Assembly: GCA_031629035.1 (NCBI GenBank)
Contig: JAVLUG010000003.1
Coordinates: forward strand, 62,001 to 126,000
Length of the DNA: 64,000 bases
Origin: MVYY01 sp012517575
GTDB taxonomy: Bacteria; Bacteroidota; Bacteroidia; Bacteroidales; Paludibacteraceae
Direction of reading: 5' to 3'
Below, piece after piece: positions 35,540 to 44,866 of the stretch (positions are counted from its first letter, which is position 1; the number at the start of each line of letters is the position of its first letter). Below the pieces are notes generated by a model. It saw only the letters and a list, made by a program, of their open reading frames with translations. It was not told the DNA's origin and made no database searches. A program made the translations under genes and the position numbers.

Positions 35540-36980
35540 TGTCTTTATTTCAGATAAATTAAACAAAGGTGCAAATATGGTGAGCTTATGTACGGAATAA
35601 GGTGGAGATATCCTGCGGAATATCGGTAGTAATTTTGATTCTTTTCGTTTTAGTTCAAATCTGAAATCAACCTGATTGATTGTTTCACTGGTGATGAAAG
35701 AATGAGGGGGAAAAATGAAATGATAGCATCGCACATTTTTTTGGTGGAAAGGCTGTCAAGGTTTTTGGGTAAAATACTACTCGAAGCGAAGCAAGGTGTG
35801 GAGATTTTATTCAAAACCCGAAGGGCTTGACCTTTACAGCCGGGTGGGAGGATTTGTGGAAACCAAAAATACTTTTGCGATCATTTCATTTTTTCCTTTC
35901 TGCAGCCAAAATTATTGCTGATAATCAATTTTTCACCTAACGGAATTGAAATCAGGAAAGGATTACTATCGGGAGAATTTACTTTATTGCGACCCCGCCG
36001 CGAGGCTATGCCGAACAAAAGTTCAGAATATTGATTAGATATTCTGCCAAATTTCCAAAATGGCAATTTGGAGATTTGAATTTTTTGCAGTTTGAGAATT
36101 GTTTATTGAGTTAAGAAATTGAAAAGGGGTAAACATTTCACGGGAAAAGGAAACAGACCATTGGAAAGGCTGGAAAAAAAGGCAGGGGTGGTGAATGAAT
36201 GCATCACACAAATGAAGGGTGGAGAAAATGAATTGCTTTTTCCTACCGGTGGTAAATTAAAAAACAGATAGAGAAATACGAAGTTCATAAAGTTAAAAAA
36301 TGAAGAAGAAAAGGAAAAGCAAGAAATGAATGTGCGGTGGAATTTGTTGTGAGAAATGAGAGAACCACGCCTGCTGCGGGGCACTGAAAGCGGGTAGAGA
36401 AATGAAGGAATGTAGATGGAGGAAAGGAAAGCGAAGCGGCTTGACGAAACGGAATGACGGAATGAATCTACCGGCTGGAAGTGCAAGTTTATAAAAAAAG
36501 TTCTGTTTCCCTTTTCCCGTACCTTGATTGGGTGGTGGGGTAAAATAGTGGCATTTGGTGCGTTGGGTTGCGGCTGTGGGAGGATTGCAGGGGCTATTTT
36601 ACATAATTAGGTTATGGGAAATTTTTCTGGCGTTTCATTTTAAGCCCGAAGCGAAAGCGAAGCCCGTGAGGGAGAAAATTCTCCCATAACTACTTGTTAT
36701 GTAAATATAGCTTTGGGTTGTTTTTGATTCCGGCATAAATGGAATGGAGGTGGTGGACCCGCTTAAGACCGGGATAAATTTTCATGGAATGTCTTTTTGC
36801 TTATAGCGGGTGGATTAGCTTTTTGCATTTTTTGAGGAACGAGAAAAAACAATGTGCTAAATGTGAGAGGATTGCAAAAAGTATGACGGAATCAAAACAA
36901 CAGAAGGGTGGATTACGGAAGGCGGAATAAAGACCGTGCAAGCCACGAGGTACGAGGGGCGGGGATTTATTTCCGCCTGG
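35540..36980. other. purine-rich stretch without convincing genes
   Basis: About 1.4 kb with higher G content and strong purine bias on the plus strand, unlike the flanking AT-rich DNA. The longest frame (minus 36103-36486) is Ser/Phe-rich in the way a reversed polypurine tract must be, and I do not accept it. Short motifs such as GAAGCGAAAGCGAAGC and the inverted repeat at 36593-36711 are the only structure I see. It may be decayed mobile DNA. Confidence 0.5.
36593..36711. repeat. imperfect inverted repeat
   Basis: Outer arms GCTATTTTACATAA (36593-36606) and TTATGTAAATATAGC (36697-36711), inner arms TTATGGGA (36612-36619) and TCCCATAA (36682-36689), with a 62-bp centre that holds GAAGCGAAAGCGAAGC. 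It has the size of a miniature inverted-repeat element or a structured RNA. Confidence 0.55.
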
Positions 36981-37205
36981 GGAAAAAGCCGCAACGGAGA
37001 GTGAAGTTCTTAGTTATGGAGTTTTGAGTAATAGAGTATTGAGTTTGGAAAAAATGAGTTTTGAGTTTTGATAATAAATTTTATTTATTAGAATGGAATT
37101 TTCTTTTCTATGTTTGCATGATAGAATTGAGAGTAAGGGAAAGATAAAAATTAGATAATTTTGTTTTTAGCTCGACGTAGCCTAGAGGCTACGCCGAGCT
37201 AAAAA
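36981..37205 (-). repeat. dispersed repeat, copy A, with terminal hairpin
   Basis: This copy matches 53871-54083 over its whole length and 55301-55425 over the hairpin-proximal half. Its end (37164-37205) is a hairpin with 19-bp arms, TTTTTAGCTCGACGTAGCC and its near-perfect complement, loop TAGA, one A-C mismatch. It begins five bases after the stop of the minus-strand gene 37211-38494 and would end its transcription. Confidence 0.8.
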
Positions 37206-37210
37206 ACAGT

Positions 37211-38494
37211 TTACATTATTAAAACTTTTTGACAATTTATTAAGACATTATTTTTAATAAATTGTATAATATAAACTCCCTTTTCAAGTTTAATTTGATT
37301 TTCGCCAATATTGATTTTATTTCTATTTATTATTTGTCCTAATGTATTAATAATATGAATTTCTCCAGTTATTTTTGAATCAACAATAAGATGACCTAAT
37401 GTACTTTTAATTATTAAATTGTTATCACTAGTAATATCTTTCTTTGTTGATAAAGAAGGAGTAGGATATACTTTTATCTCGTCTAACCATAGTGTCTCGC
37501 CTGCAGGTAAATTACCGAGCCAGAAAATAAAAGTATATAAATCATATTGAGTGACAGGATTGGGATAATCGAAATTATATTTATTTACTTCAGTAGTTAC
37601 ATCAAAATTTGCAAAACCTAATGGATTATCTCGAACACCATTAGTCCAATCATCAATAATTTCAGCAGAAATAGAGATATTGGTAGTAGCTTTTGCTTTA
37701 AATTCAATGGAATATTTTTGTCCTAGAACTGGACAAAAGTTCCATATCAATTGAGAATTCCATCCAGCTGTTCCTGGAGAATTTGAACAAGCTTTTAAAG
37801 AATAAGAACCTGAAATTGGAGTGGTTGCCTCAATATTATAATTTATATCAGCAGGTGAAACAGTATATGTTTTCCAACCTTTAATTGAACCTCCCAAATT
37901 TTCTACATCTGTTTCAAAATCACCATTACATAAATTGCCATCTGTTAGTTGTCCTAAATCATTTGGCACTTCTTCAATCGAAACATCATCTATCCAAACT
38001 TGATCTCCAGTTTGCAAATGACCATAATAAAATACAAAAGCCCAATAGCCACCTACTTCATCTGGATTAGTTAAAGTAACATCAAAATTTTGAACTTCTG
38101 TTGTTAGGTTCCATTCAACATATCCCCAAGATTTCCAATTAGGAAAATTTTGTTGAAACATCGACACCAACTTTAATGTCTTGGACGCTCTTGCTTTAAA
38201 ATGAATATGATATTTTGCTGATTTTATAATACTCATTCTCCATCGAGTACCAAGTTTCCAATTATCTTGAATATCTCCACTTGCAGAAGTACCATTAGTA
38301 ATTGTTATTTTCAGGCTTTTAGCACCTTCTAAAGGATTAACATCATCTAAAGCAAATGTTTGACTTCCATCATTATTGAAGGGAAACCACCCATTCGTAT
38401 TCTCTTCAAAAGAGCCATTTGTAACAAAATTAATAGCATTCAGATAATTCATTAAAAATAGAAATGTTAATAACATTAAATAAATTTTTTTCAT
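37211..38494 (-). CDS. T9SS surface protein with two carbohydrate-binding domains
   Basis: A 427-residue protein: signal peptide (to about residue 20), two tandem CBM4/9-like beta-sandwiches of about 150 residues (about 22-170 and 183-340, with NFVTNGSFEENTNGWFPF and NLCNGDFETDVEN openings and IDDVSIEE / LDEIKVYP ends), and a T9SS sorting domain (about 350-427). No catalytic motif is seen. It should bind a glycan or nucleoside-containing polymer at the surface. It is the last gene of the minus-strand nucleoside/ribose operon, and the repeat-A hairpin directly follows its stop. Confidence 0.85.
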   Translation of the reverse strand: MKKIYLMLLTFLFLMNYLNAINFVTNGSFEENTNGWFPFNNDGSQTFALDDVNPLEGAKSLKITITNGTSASGDIQDNWKLGTRWRMSIIKSAKYHIHFKARASKTLKLVSMFQQNFPNWKSWGYVEWNLTTEVQNFDVTLTNPDEVGGYWAFVFYYGHLQTGDQVWIDDVSIEEVPNDLGQLTDGNLCNGDFETDVENLGGSIKGWKTYTVSPADINYNIEATTPISGSYSLKACSNSPGTAGWNSQLIWNFCPVLGQKYSIEFKAKATTNISISAEIIDDWTNGVRDNPLGFANFDVTTEVNKYNFDYPNPVTQYDLYTFIFWLGNLPAGETLWLDEIKVYPTPSLSTKKDITSDNNLIIKSTLGHLIVDSKITGEIHIINTLGQIINRNKINIGENQIKLEKGVYIIQFIKNNVLINCQKVLIM

Positions 38495-38676
38495 AAATAT
38501 TTATTTTAAATAGTTAATAATATAAGAAAAATATAAAATTTAAAAAGATTTCAATAGCAATTTTATTAGGTAATTTTTAAAGTTTAGTTTATAAAAATCA
38601 ATTATTCAAAATTAAAAAATTGAAACTACTATAAATTATCAACTTTATCTATGAGAAATTTATATTGAAGTTATGC

Positions 38677-39678
38677 TTATTGACCTGCATAAATAATAGA
38701 TATAATACCTGCAATAAACAGAATAAACATTATTGTTAACATAAATTTTACACTCTTAGGAGTATTTTTAAATTCTTTCCAGATAAATACACCCCATAAA
38801 GCTGCTACCAGTGTTGCTCCCTGTCCTAAACCATAAGAAATAGCAGCACCTGCTCTTCCCGCTGCTATTAAGTTAAGAGAATTACCGATAGCCCATATCA
38901 CACCTCCTAAAATTCCAACCAAATGAATTGAAAATTTTCCTTGAAAATAAGTTTTATAGTTAGTTGGCTCACCACTAATTGGTTTTTTCATCAATATAGT
39001 GTTGAAAAGAAAATTGCTCATAAAAACTCCTATGGCAAAAATGACGGTAGCAGTATAAGGTGTCATCATTCCAGAAGCTGGTGATTCAAAATTGTTCAAA
39101 TCCATTGATCTGGCTACAAATCGATAAAACAAAGACATGAGTATACCTGATAAAATGGAGATGATAATTCCTTTATTAGAAACCTTTTGACTTGTAGAAG
39201 AAGTTTTTTTATATGCTAATGCATTGATAATAATAGCAATTGAAACCAACCCTACTCCAAGGAATAGAAAAAAAGGATCTCCTTTTTGAGAACCAAAATA
39301 ATTTATAATAACACCAAGAACTAATGCCAAACCCACTCCTACAGGAAAAGCTACTGACATTCCAGCAATAGCAATAGCAGTAGAAAGAAGAATATTCGCA
39401 GCATTAAAAATAACTCCTCCCAAAAAAGCACTCCCAATATTTTCCCATCCAGCTTGTTTTAAATCAACAATAAAACTTCGACCAGAACTTCCTATACTTC
39501 CAAGTGTAAATGCAAATACTAATGACAAAAGTAACACTCCAATAACATAATCCCAGTAAAATAATTCATAACGCCAAGATTTACCGGCAAGTTTTTGAGT
39601 ATTGCCCCAAGAACCCCAACATAGCATGGTAATAAAACAAAAAAAGATGGCTAACGAATAAGAATTAACTATGAACAT
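38677..39678 (-). CDS. GRP-family sugar transporter, probable ribose importer
   Basis: A 333-residue inner-membrane protein of the glucose/ribose porter (GRP, drug/metabolite superfamily) kind, with about ten hydrophobic segments. Diagnostic segments are CFITMLCWGSWGNTQKL, YELFYWDYVIGVLL, GMSVAFPVGVGLALVLG and GAAISYGLGQGATLVAALWGVFIWKEF. In the rus locus of B. thetaiotaomicron a sugar transporter of comparable position imports ribose. Next to nucleoside hydrolases and a ribokinase, ribose is the likeliest cargo (inference). It lies 182 bp before the CBM protein gene and 308 bp after the propeller gene. Confidence 0.88.
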   Translation of the reverse strand: MFIVNSYSLAIFFCFITMLCWGSWGNTQKLAGKSWRYELFYWDYVIGVLLLSLVFAFTLGSIGSSGRSFIVDLKQAGWENIGSAFLGGVIFNAANILLSTAIAIAGMSVAFPVGVGLALVLGVIINYFGSQKGDPFFLFLGVGLVSIAIIINALAYKKTSSTSQKVSNKGIIISILSGILMSLFYRFVARSMDLNNFESPASGMMTPYTATVIFAIGVFMSNFLFNTILMKKPISGEPTNYKTYFQGKFSIHLVGILGGVIWAIGNSLNLIAAGRAGAAISYGLGQGATLVAALWGVFIWKEFKNTPKSVKFMLTIMFILFIAGIISIIYAGQ

Positions 39679-39986
39679 ACTTCAATAATTTTAGCTGTTA
39701 GTAATAGAAAAATTTATTTTAATTTTAACGATATAAAAATGATTAGAAAATTTTGTTACCGAGTAATTCTATTTAAAGAATAAAAACTATTATAATTAGC
39801 ACGTATTATTGGTTTAAACAACTATTAATTAGCATTTACACGCAAATAAAACTTAAAAACATTTACACGTATTTTTACAGAAGTTATAATTTATTCATTT
39901 ATAACAACTATTAGATTATTTCAAAAAAATTCAAAATTATAATTCCTTAACTTTACAAATATTGTTATTGCACAATTTGTATAAAG
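39679..39986 (-). other. 308-bp intergenic gap with two direct repeats
   Basis: No gene is seen. CATTTACACG occurs twice in direct orientation (39833-39842 and 39860-39869), 27 bp apart. TAATTTTG on the minus strand (39939-39932) resembles a -7 box but lacks a well-spaced TTTG. An internal promoter for the transporter is possible. Confidence 0.35.
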
Positions 39987-41153
39987 TTATTGTTTTATAA
40001 TTTTAGATTTCCAAATTTGGTATGTCCATTCTGCATGGCCACTACCTGAAGGTTGAACATCAGGTGCTGCTCTACTAACCGAAAAATAGAAAGTCGGTTC
40101 TTCCCAGTCTTCTATCCAACCAAAATTATTTCTGAGTAAAGCTGCATTATGATTTCTCGGAAAACTAGTATCAGCAGGGGTAATTCGATATATAGGAATC
40201 CAACTACCTCTTTGAGCTATAAAATCAGAAAAATTCATATAATCTAATTCTAAGGTACTACTTATATAAGAAGGATATTCATTCGGCATTGGTTGTACTG
40301 GACGTATCATAACGATCTTATCTTTTTCTTTGTTAATAGCAAAATCTGAATTACATGTATAATCACTTGATTGATTATCAATTGTTTTTAGACCTGATTG
40401 AACGATTGTTGTTGGTGAGTCAATAATATAATTGTCCATATCACTAAAGTCAGCTTGACACCAAACAATCCGAGTTCCACTAATGTCTCCAATAGTATAA
40501 GTCAACAATAACTTCCCTTTACCATCTATTGATACAACTGATGGTTGACCTACCCCCCAAGATTTTCCCCCGTTTCCTATTAATTGGTCACCATCACTAT
40601 TCCAAGTTTTACGTACAATTTGCTCAGGAAATTTAATCCAACTGTCTGCATCCAAATCATTACTAAACGCAATTCCTATTTCATTATAATATACCCCATA
40701 TTTATTTCCCAAATAAAACATTGCATATTTATAAGTAGTATTCCCCCATTTGAATTCACCTTCAATAACTGAAGGATCACATGTATGATGATCATCCCAT
40801 GATCCACTGGTTCCAGGTTGTAAAACACTTTTTGGAGTTGTTTTACTACCATCAGGATTAATTTTTATATGGTAAATATTATCAACCATAATCATACTTT
40901 GAGGATTTCCACAGAAAAAAAGGTGGATTGATCCATCATCTTGTTTTGAAACAGTAGGACAATAGGCATACCTATTCTGTCCGATAAAACCAAAAACAAA
41001 TTCCGGTTGTGCAATCTTAACAATAGAATTTTCTGTATTTAAAGAACCGTCAGAAGGAATAACTTCCCCTTCTTTTTCGGAGCAAGAAAACAAAAGAAAG
41101 AGGAAAATAATTAATAAATTTTTCCATATGAAAATCTTGAAATTATTCATCAT
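39987..41153 (-). CDS. beta-propeller lipoprotein, glycosidase-like, paralogue 1
   Basis: A 388-residue lipoprotein (lipobox LLFSCS, Cys at about residue 24). The body is a five-bladed-propeller-like sequence: RYAYCPTVSKQDDGSIHLFFCG, HHTCDPSVIEGEF, WGVGQPSVVSI and SFPRNHNAAL. The 43692-44744 protein has the same landmarks in the same order. GH43/GH117/GH130-type enzymes share such blades with acidic catalytic residues, and the Asp of CDPSV is a candidate. I cannot assign a CAZy family. Inside a nucleoside/ribose locus it may cleave a ribofuranosyl linkage, which is inference. Surface or periplasmic lipid anchoring is clear. Confidence 0.7.
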   Translation of the reverse strand: MMNNFKIFIWKNLLIIFLFLLFSCSEKEGEVIPSDGSLNTENSIVKIAQPEFVFGFIGQNRYAYCPTVSKQDDGSIHLFFCGNPQSMIMVDNIYHIKINPDGSKTTPKSVLQPGTSGSWDDHHTCDPSVIEGEFKWGNTTYKYAMFYLGNKYGVYYNEIGIAFSNDLDADSWIKFPEQIVRKTWNSDGDQLIGNGGKSWGVGQPSVVSIDGKGKLLLTYTIGDISGTRIVWCQADFSDMDNYIIDSPTTIVQSGLKTIDNQSSDYTCNSDFAINKEKDKIVMIRPVQPMPNEYPSYISSTLELDYMNFSDFIAQRGSWIPIYRITPADTSFPRNHNAALLRNNFGWIEDWEEPTFYFSVSRAAPDVQPSGSGHAEWTYQIWKSKIIKQ

Positions 41154-41421
41154 TATTAACTTTTAATTTTTGTTACGAATTTAATTGATATCTAAGATTA
41201 TTTATTTCTGTTATTAAATAAGATTGAATATATTCTGAAAACTTTGAAAATTAATTTTGATTATTTGAAATATCATGAAAATCAGTATTAATTTTTGTCC
41301 AATTTCAATTTAAAAGACTTTTCGGAGAGGATTCAAAATTTAATTTTTAATTAATTTATTTTATGAATATAATTATTTTTTCTAATGAAGTATTGAATAA
41401 TAAACTGCTTTAAAATATAAA

Positions 41422-42465
41422 CTATTTATAACGTTTAGGTTTTTGAGTGATTATTTTGATAAAATGTTGTTTAATTTTTTCAGTTTGATTTTCATTAATC
41501 GTTAGATAATACCTATTACCCAAATTATCAGGGACAAATATAGTTCTTCCCTTTTCATTTACTATTATTTTACCCGCTTTAGAGATATTAAAAAAAGAGT
41601 AGGAATTCTCGACAGAATACAAAACTGTAGTTAAATCCCAAGTTGGACGGTCATATGGCATTTTTTGATAACATTTATAGGCTTCTACCATCGGATGTAT
41701 TGATGCCCACTTAAAATCATTTTCGATACTATTCCCCGGATATTTGATAGCAACTCCTACTTCAAAAGGAGAAGTAATAATTTTAGTTGGCCATTCCTCA
41801 AATACTTTCTTAGCTGAAGGAATATCTTTTACAACATTGTATTCTAATAAGGTAGAATCATTGAAACATCCAGCCATAGTACATAATAATTTTACCTTTT
41901 TTGCTACTAATTCTTTTCCTGTTAAAGGAGAAAATTTATCTCCAGTTGTATTCAATAAACGAGCAAGATTTGTAAAAAAACCAATTGAAATAATTGTTAC
42001 AGAATTGTCTGGTTGTTGGGCAAGAATTTTACGATACAAAAATTGTGCTTCAGGTAACTGATTAAAATCTTTCACAGTATGTTTAAAATATGATTTACCC
42101 TTTTTATTTTGCAGAAGACAAACACATTTGGCATAATTAGTTGCATCTGCTTCACAATCAACACCATTATGAATAATTCCAATAGGAATTTGAGGATAAC
42201 CATACCATGTATTCATTATATCAATGAATTCTGCCGAATACTTACTTTCTTTATTTGTCATAATACCAAGTATATTAACTTTACCCATATCCTGGTACTT
42301 ATATAGCATATCTAATGCTAAGGCATCATCAACATCATTCCCTATATCGGTTTCTAAAATGATATTATGTGTTTCTAAATTAGATTTGCTAGTAGATTTA
42401 TTATTACCAAAACCATATAACATTATTGAACAGAAAATCAATAATAATAAAATTTTTTTAATCAT
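41422..42465 (-). CDS. exported nucleoside hydrolase
   Basis: A 347-residue inosine-uridine nucleoside N-ribohydrolase family protein with an N-terminal signal segment. The ribose- and calcium-binding motif is intact: ILETDIGNDVDDALAL (Asp cluster at about residues 39-46). Downstream, VTIISIGFFTNLARLL and the middle MAGC match the family, and SPFEVGVAIKY takes the place of the usual late segment. It splits nucleosides into base and ribose. Because it is exported, it acts in the periplasm, feeding ribose to the transporter and ribokinase of the same operon. The rus locus of B. thetaiotaomicron has an equivalent. Confidence 0.9.
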   Translation of the reverse strand: MIKKILLLLIFCSIMLYGFGNNKSTSKSNLETHNIILETDIGNDVDDALALDMLYKYQDMGKVNILGIMTNKESKYSAEFIDIMNTWYGYPQIPIGIIHNGVDCEADATNYAKCVCLLQNKKGKSYFKHTVKDFNQLPEAQFLYRKILAQQPDNSVTIISIGFFTNLARLLNTTGDKFSPLTGKELVAKKVKLLCTMAGCFNDSTLLEYNVVKDIPSAKKVFEEWPTKIITSPFEVGVAIKYPGNSIENDFKWASIHPMVEAYKCYQKMPYDRPTWDLTTVLYSVENSYSFFNISKAGKIIVNEKGRTIFVPDNLGNRYYLTINENQTEKIKQHFIKIITQKPKRYK

Positions 42466-42496
42466 GTTTAAATTTAAATTATTTTGTTGTTATAAA

Positions 42497-42796
42497 TTAT
42501 TTTGCAAAGAATGATACAAATAATTCAGGAATAATTTTTTGTAAAGCTTTTTCGTTTTCTTCCGGATTTTCACGATAATAAATTTCTTTATTATAATTAT
42601 TATTTTTTTTACAATAAGAAAATTGGAAACGGCCATTATTTAATATCCCATAGAAATGACAAGGCCTAAGTTCATCGTTTATTAAATGATTTCCATCATA
42701 AAATCTTCCCTCTTTTTCAATTTTATATTCACCATTTTTAGTGCAAACAATTACTTTTTTGGTTGTTTTTAACCAAATAGCACTTTCCCATATATG
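42497..42796 (-). pseudogene. out-of-frame C-terminal part of the nucleoside hydrolase-like gene
   Basis: This frame carries HIWESAIWLKTTKK and runs on for about 100 codons to a TAA at 42497-42499. It fits directly after PHPF of the 43695 gene if one base is added in the AAAGGG run near 42797. The body frame alone stops at 42769. So the two parts were one protein of about 399 residues. Confidence 0.75.
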
Positions 42797-43695
42797 AAAG
42801 GGTGTGGATAACGGTTGATATCAATATTTACAGGATAATCAGAATTCATAGCGCGTAAAAAATCATATTGTAATTTTCGGTTGAAAACAAAATCCAAATA
42901 ACGTTGCAATTGCGGATTCATTTTTGAAACAAATTCCATATCGGGCAATTGCCAATATGTATTATTAACATCTTTAACATAAGCACCATCTTTGCCTGCA
43001 CACGGATATAAAGCTATAGGTAAGTCTGATTTTAAAATTCTTGTGAAAGCAAAAACATCTAAAGCTACGTTCCATTCTCCACCCGGAATAGCATTAGCTC
43101 CTTTATCTTTACCTAATTCATATTGATTACATGCCGTTCCTGCACTCAAATGGATCTTTTGTATTTTCTTTTTTAATAATTTAGGATAGCGATTAAAAGC
43201 AACAGCAAGAATTCTTGCAGAGCCAAAAGACAATATTTCTACCGGTTCTGTACTTTCTTTTAATACTTTTCTTAAAAGATAAATAGCTTGTTCCTGGTAT
43301 CGAGGCAAAGATTCCATTTTGTCTTCTTCAGATGTCATTGGACATAAGGGGCCCATAGCATAAGGTACTTTTTTATTGAAAATATAATTTAATTGTTCGA
43401 TTGGAATAATCCCCGCTTCTCTTGGTCCATAGGGATCTTTCCATAAAGAAGGAAAATCTGCAATCGGTTTTCTAAAGGCATCCGTAATATCTAAAAGAAC
43501 TGCTTTTAAATCAACATCTGGCAGACAGAATCCCATTATTAAATCTAAGTTGTCCCCCGGATCTTGATAAGGATGATATAAGTCCGTTATAACAATTACT
43601 GGGATTCTGTGAGATACAACTTGCGTATATGTTTGTTCTCTAATAGAAAGGAGAAAAAAAGTTATACAACCTAATATCAGAACATTATTTTTCAT
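42769..43695 (-). CDS. nucleoside hydrolase-like protein, frameshifted near its C-terminus
   Basis: 308 residues as read. After a signal peptide it has a divergent nucleoside hydrolase domain: VIVITDLYHPYQDPGDNLDLIM replaces the compact Asp cluster but keeps Asp residues, then VEILSFGSARILAVAF and HLSAGTACNQYELG. Related proteins are known from Bacteroidota with about 400 residues and a C-terminal HIWESAIWL-type segment, and that segment is present in another frame just downstream (42497-42796). A one-base deletion near 42797, real or from sequencing, explains this. The start overlaps the previous gene as ATGA, so the genes are coupled. Function is probably cleavage of nucleosides or a ribose conjugate. 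Confidence 0.82.
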   Translation of the reverse strand: MKNNVLILGCITFFLLSIREQTYTQVVSHRIPVIVITDLYHPYQDPGDNLDLIMGFCLPDVDLKAVLLDITDAFRKPIADFPSLWKDPYGPREAGIIPIEQLNYIFNKKVPYAMGPLCPMTSEEDKMESLPRYQEQAIYLLRKVLKESTEPVEILSFGSARILAVAFNRYPKLLKKKIQKIHLSAGTACNQYELGKDKGANAIPGGEWNVALDVFAFTRILKSDLPIALYPCAGKDGAYVKDVNNTYWQLPDMEFVSKMNPQLQRYLDFVFNRKLQYDFLRAMNSDYPVNIDINRYPHPFIYGKVLFG

Positions 43696-44744
43696 TTAAA
43701 AAAATTTTTAAGATTAAAAGTGGCAGAATAAAGGTCATAAGACCAAAGCCAATTTTCACCAGTTTCAGCTGGGGTAAAATACATAATCAATTCATTGTTA
43801 TTAAGCATGTGTCCTTTTGTATCCGTCAAAATTCCAGGATTATGGTTTCTTGGGAATCCACTTTTTGCAGGATCAACTTGTCCAATTTTAATCCATTCAT
43901 TTTTTTCATCAAATAAACTATTATTCATAGGTTTATAACATAAGGAGCACACATCACCAACCCATGTTGGTATTTCATTGTTAAAATATGTTTTGATTTC
44001 AGAAACTATAAATATATACTTATCAGAAATTGCAGGATAACTATTAGCAGGTAAAAATGGAACAAATTTTTCCTTCCCCAATTCTATTTTATCTAAATCA
44101 TTTAATTTTATTTCACGCATACAAAATGGTCCATTATCTGATGTTGAATGATAAAATAACATAATTGTAGCTGAATCTTTAATAATAGTTGTACTTTGTC
44201 CAACACCCCATTGTGTAGTATCTTGATAACATATTAAAGGATTTTTATCGAACTTTATATAGGGACCTTCTATATTCTTTGCTATAGCTAAACCAATTTG
44301 ATTATGATTACAATCCCACCTATCTACGCCTAAATATGTCATTATCCAATTGTATGTTTCTCCTTTATATGTTGTTTTAAATTCACGTACATCAGGATCA
44401 CAAACATGGCATTTATCCCACCCCTCTATAGAAGGAGCAAGAATTTGTGTGCCATTTTGCCAAACGTATCCCTTTTTGGTAGGAATACCCTTATATAAAT
44501 AAATATGATCAACAATCTTAAAAGGATCACTATTTTCACATATAAATGCATACCTTATCCCATATTTGTCTTGAATTACACTTGGAGCATAGTCATAGTG
44601 TCCTGCTCCTTTACCAAATTCATATTGGATATTGGGAATAATATTTTTTTGTTCTACTTTATTATATATTAACAAATTAGAATTGCTTTTACACGATAAA
44701 AAACCAATAATAGAAAGGAATATAAGAATTTGCTTACTTTTCAT
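43692..44744 (-). CDS. beta-propeller lipoprotein, glycosidase-like, paralogue 2
   Basis: A 350-residue lipoprotein (lipobox GFLSCK, Cys at about residue 18). It shares with the 39987-41153 protein: HYDYAPSVIQDKYG, CHVCDPDVREF, NQIGLAIA, WGVGQSTTII and SGFPRNHNPGI. The pattern predicts five blades of four strands with buried acidic residues, like GH43-clan folds, but I do not recognise the exact family. It lies between the surface lipoprotein and the nucleoside hydrolase-like gene and is coupled to the latter by ATGA. A role on ribosyl- or nucleotide-containing substrates is inferred from context only. Confidence 0.7.
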   Translation of the reverse strand: MKSKQILIFLSIIGFLSCKSNSNLLIYNKVEQKNIIPNIQYEFGKGAGHYDYAPSVIQDKYGIRYAFICENSDPFKIVDHIYLYKGIPTKKGYVWQNGTQILAPSIEGWDKCHVCDPDVREFKTTYKGETYNWIMTYLGVDRWDCNHNQIGLAIAKNIEGPYIKFDKNPLICYQDTTQWGVGQSTTIIKDSATIMLFYHSTSDNGPFCMREIKLNDLDKIELGKEKFVPFLPANSYPAISDKYIFIVSEIKTYFNNEIPTWVGDVCSLCYKPMNNSLFDEKNEWIKIGQVDPAKSGFPRNHNPGILTDTKGHMLNNNELIMYFTPAETGENWLWSYDLYSATFNLKNFFK

Positions 44745-44761
44745 ATTAATAAAATAAATAT

Positions 44762-44857
44762 TGACTATCTCTTAAAAACTTATTTTAGAGACTAAAACAA
44801 ATAGAAATAGTTTATGAAATATTAGCTATTATTCTATTAATTTTTAAGAGACAGTCA
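44762..44857 (-). terminator. long inverted repeat after the surface lipoprotein gene
   Basis: Arms TGACTATCTCTTAAAAA (44762-44778) and TTTTTAAGAGACAGTCA (44841-44857) pair at 16 of 17 positions around a 62-nt loop. It lies between two genes of the operon and may protect or attenuate mRNA. Confidence 0.6.
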
Positions 44858-44866
44858 TTTGTAATT

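Noticed and set aside
36103..36486. 127-codon minus-strand frame
   Set aside because: Its Ser/Phe/Pro-rich sequence is the reverse of a purine-rich tract; no start context, domain or neighbour supports it.
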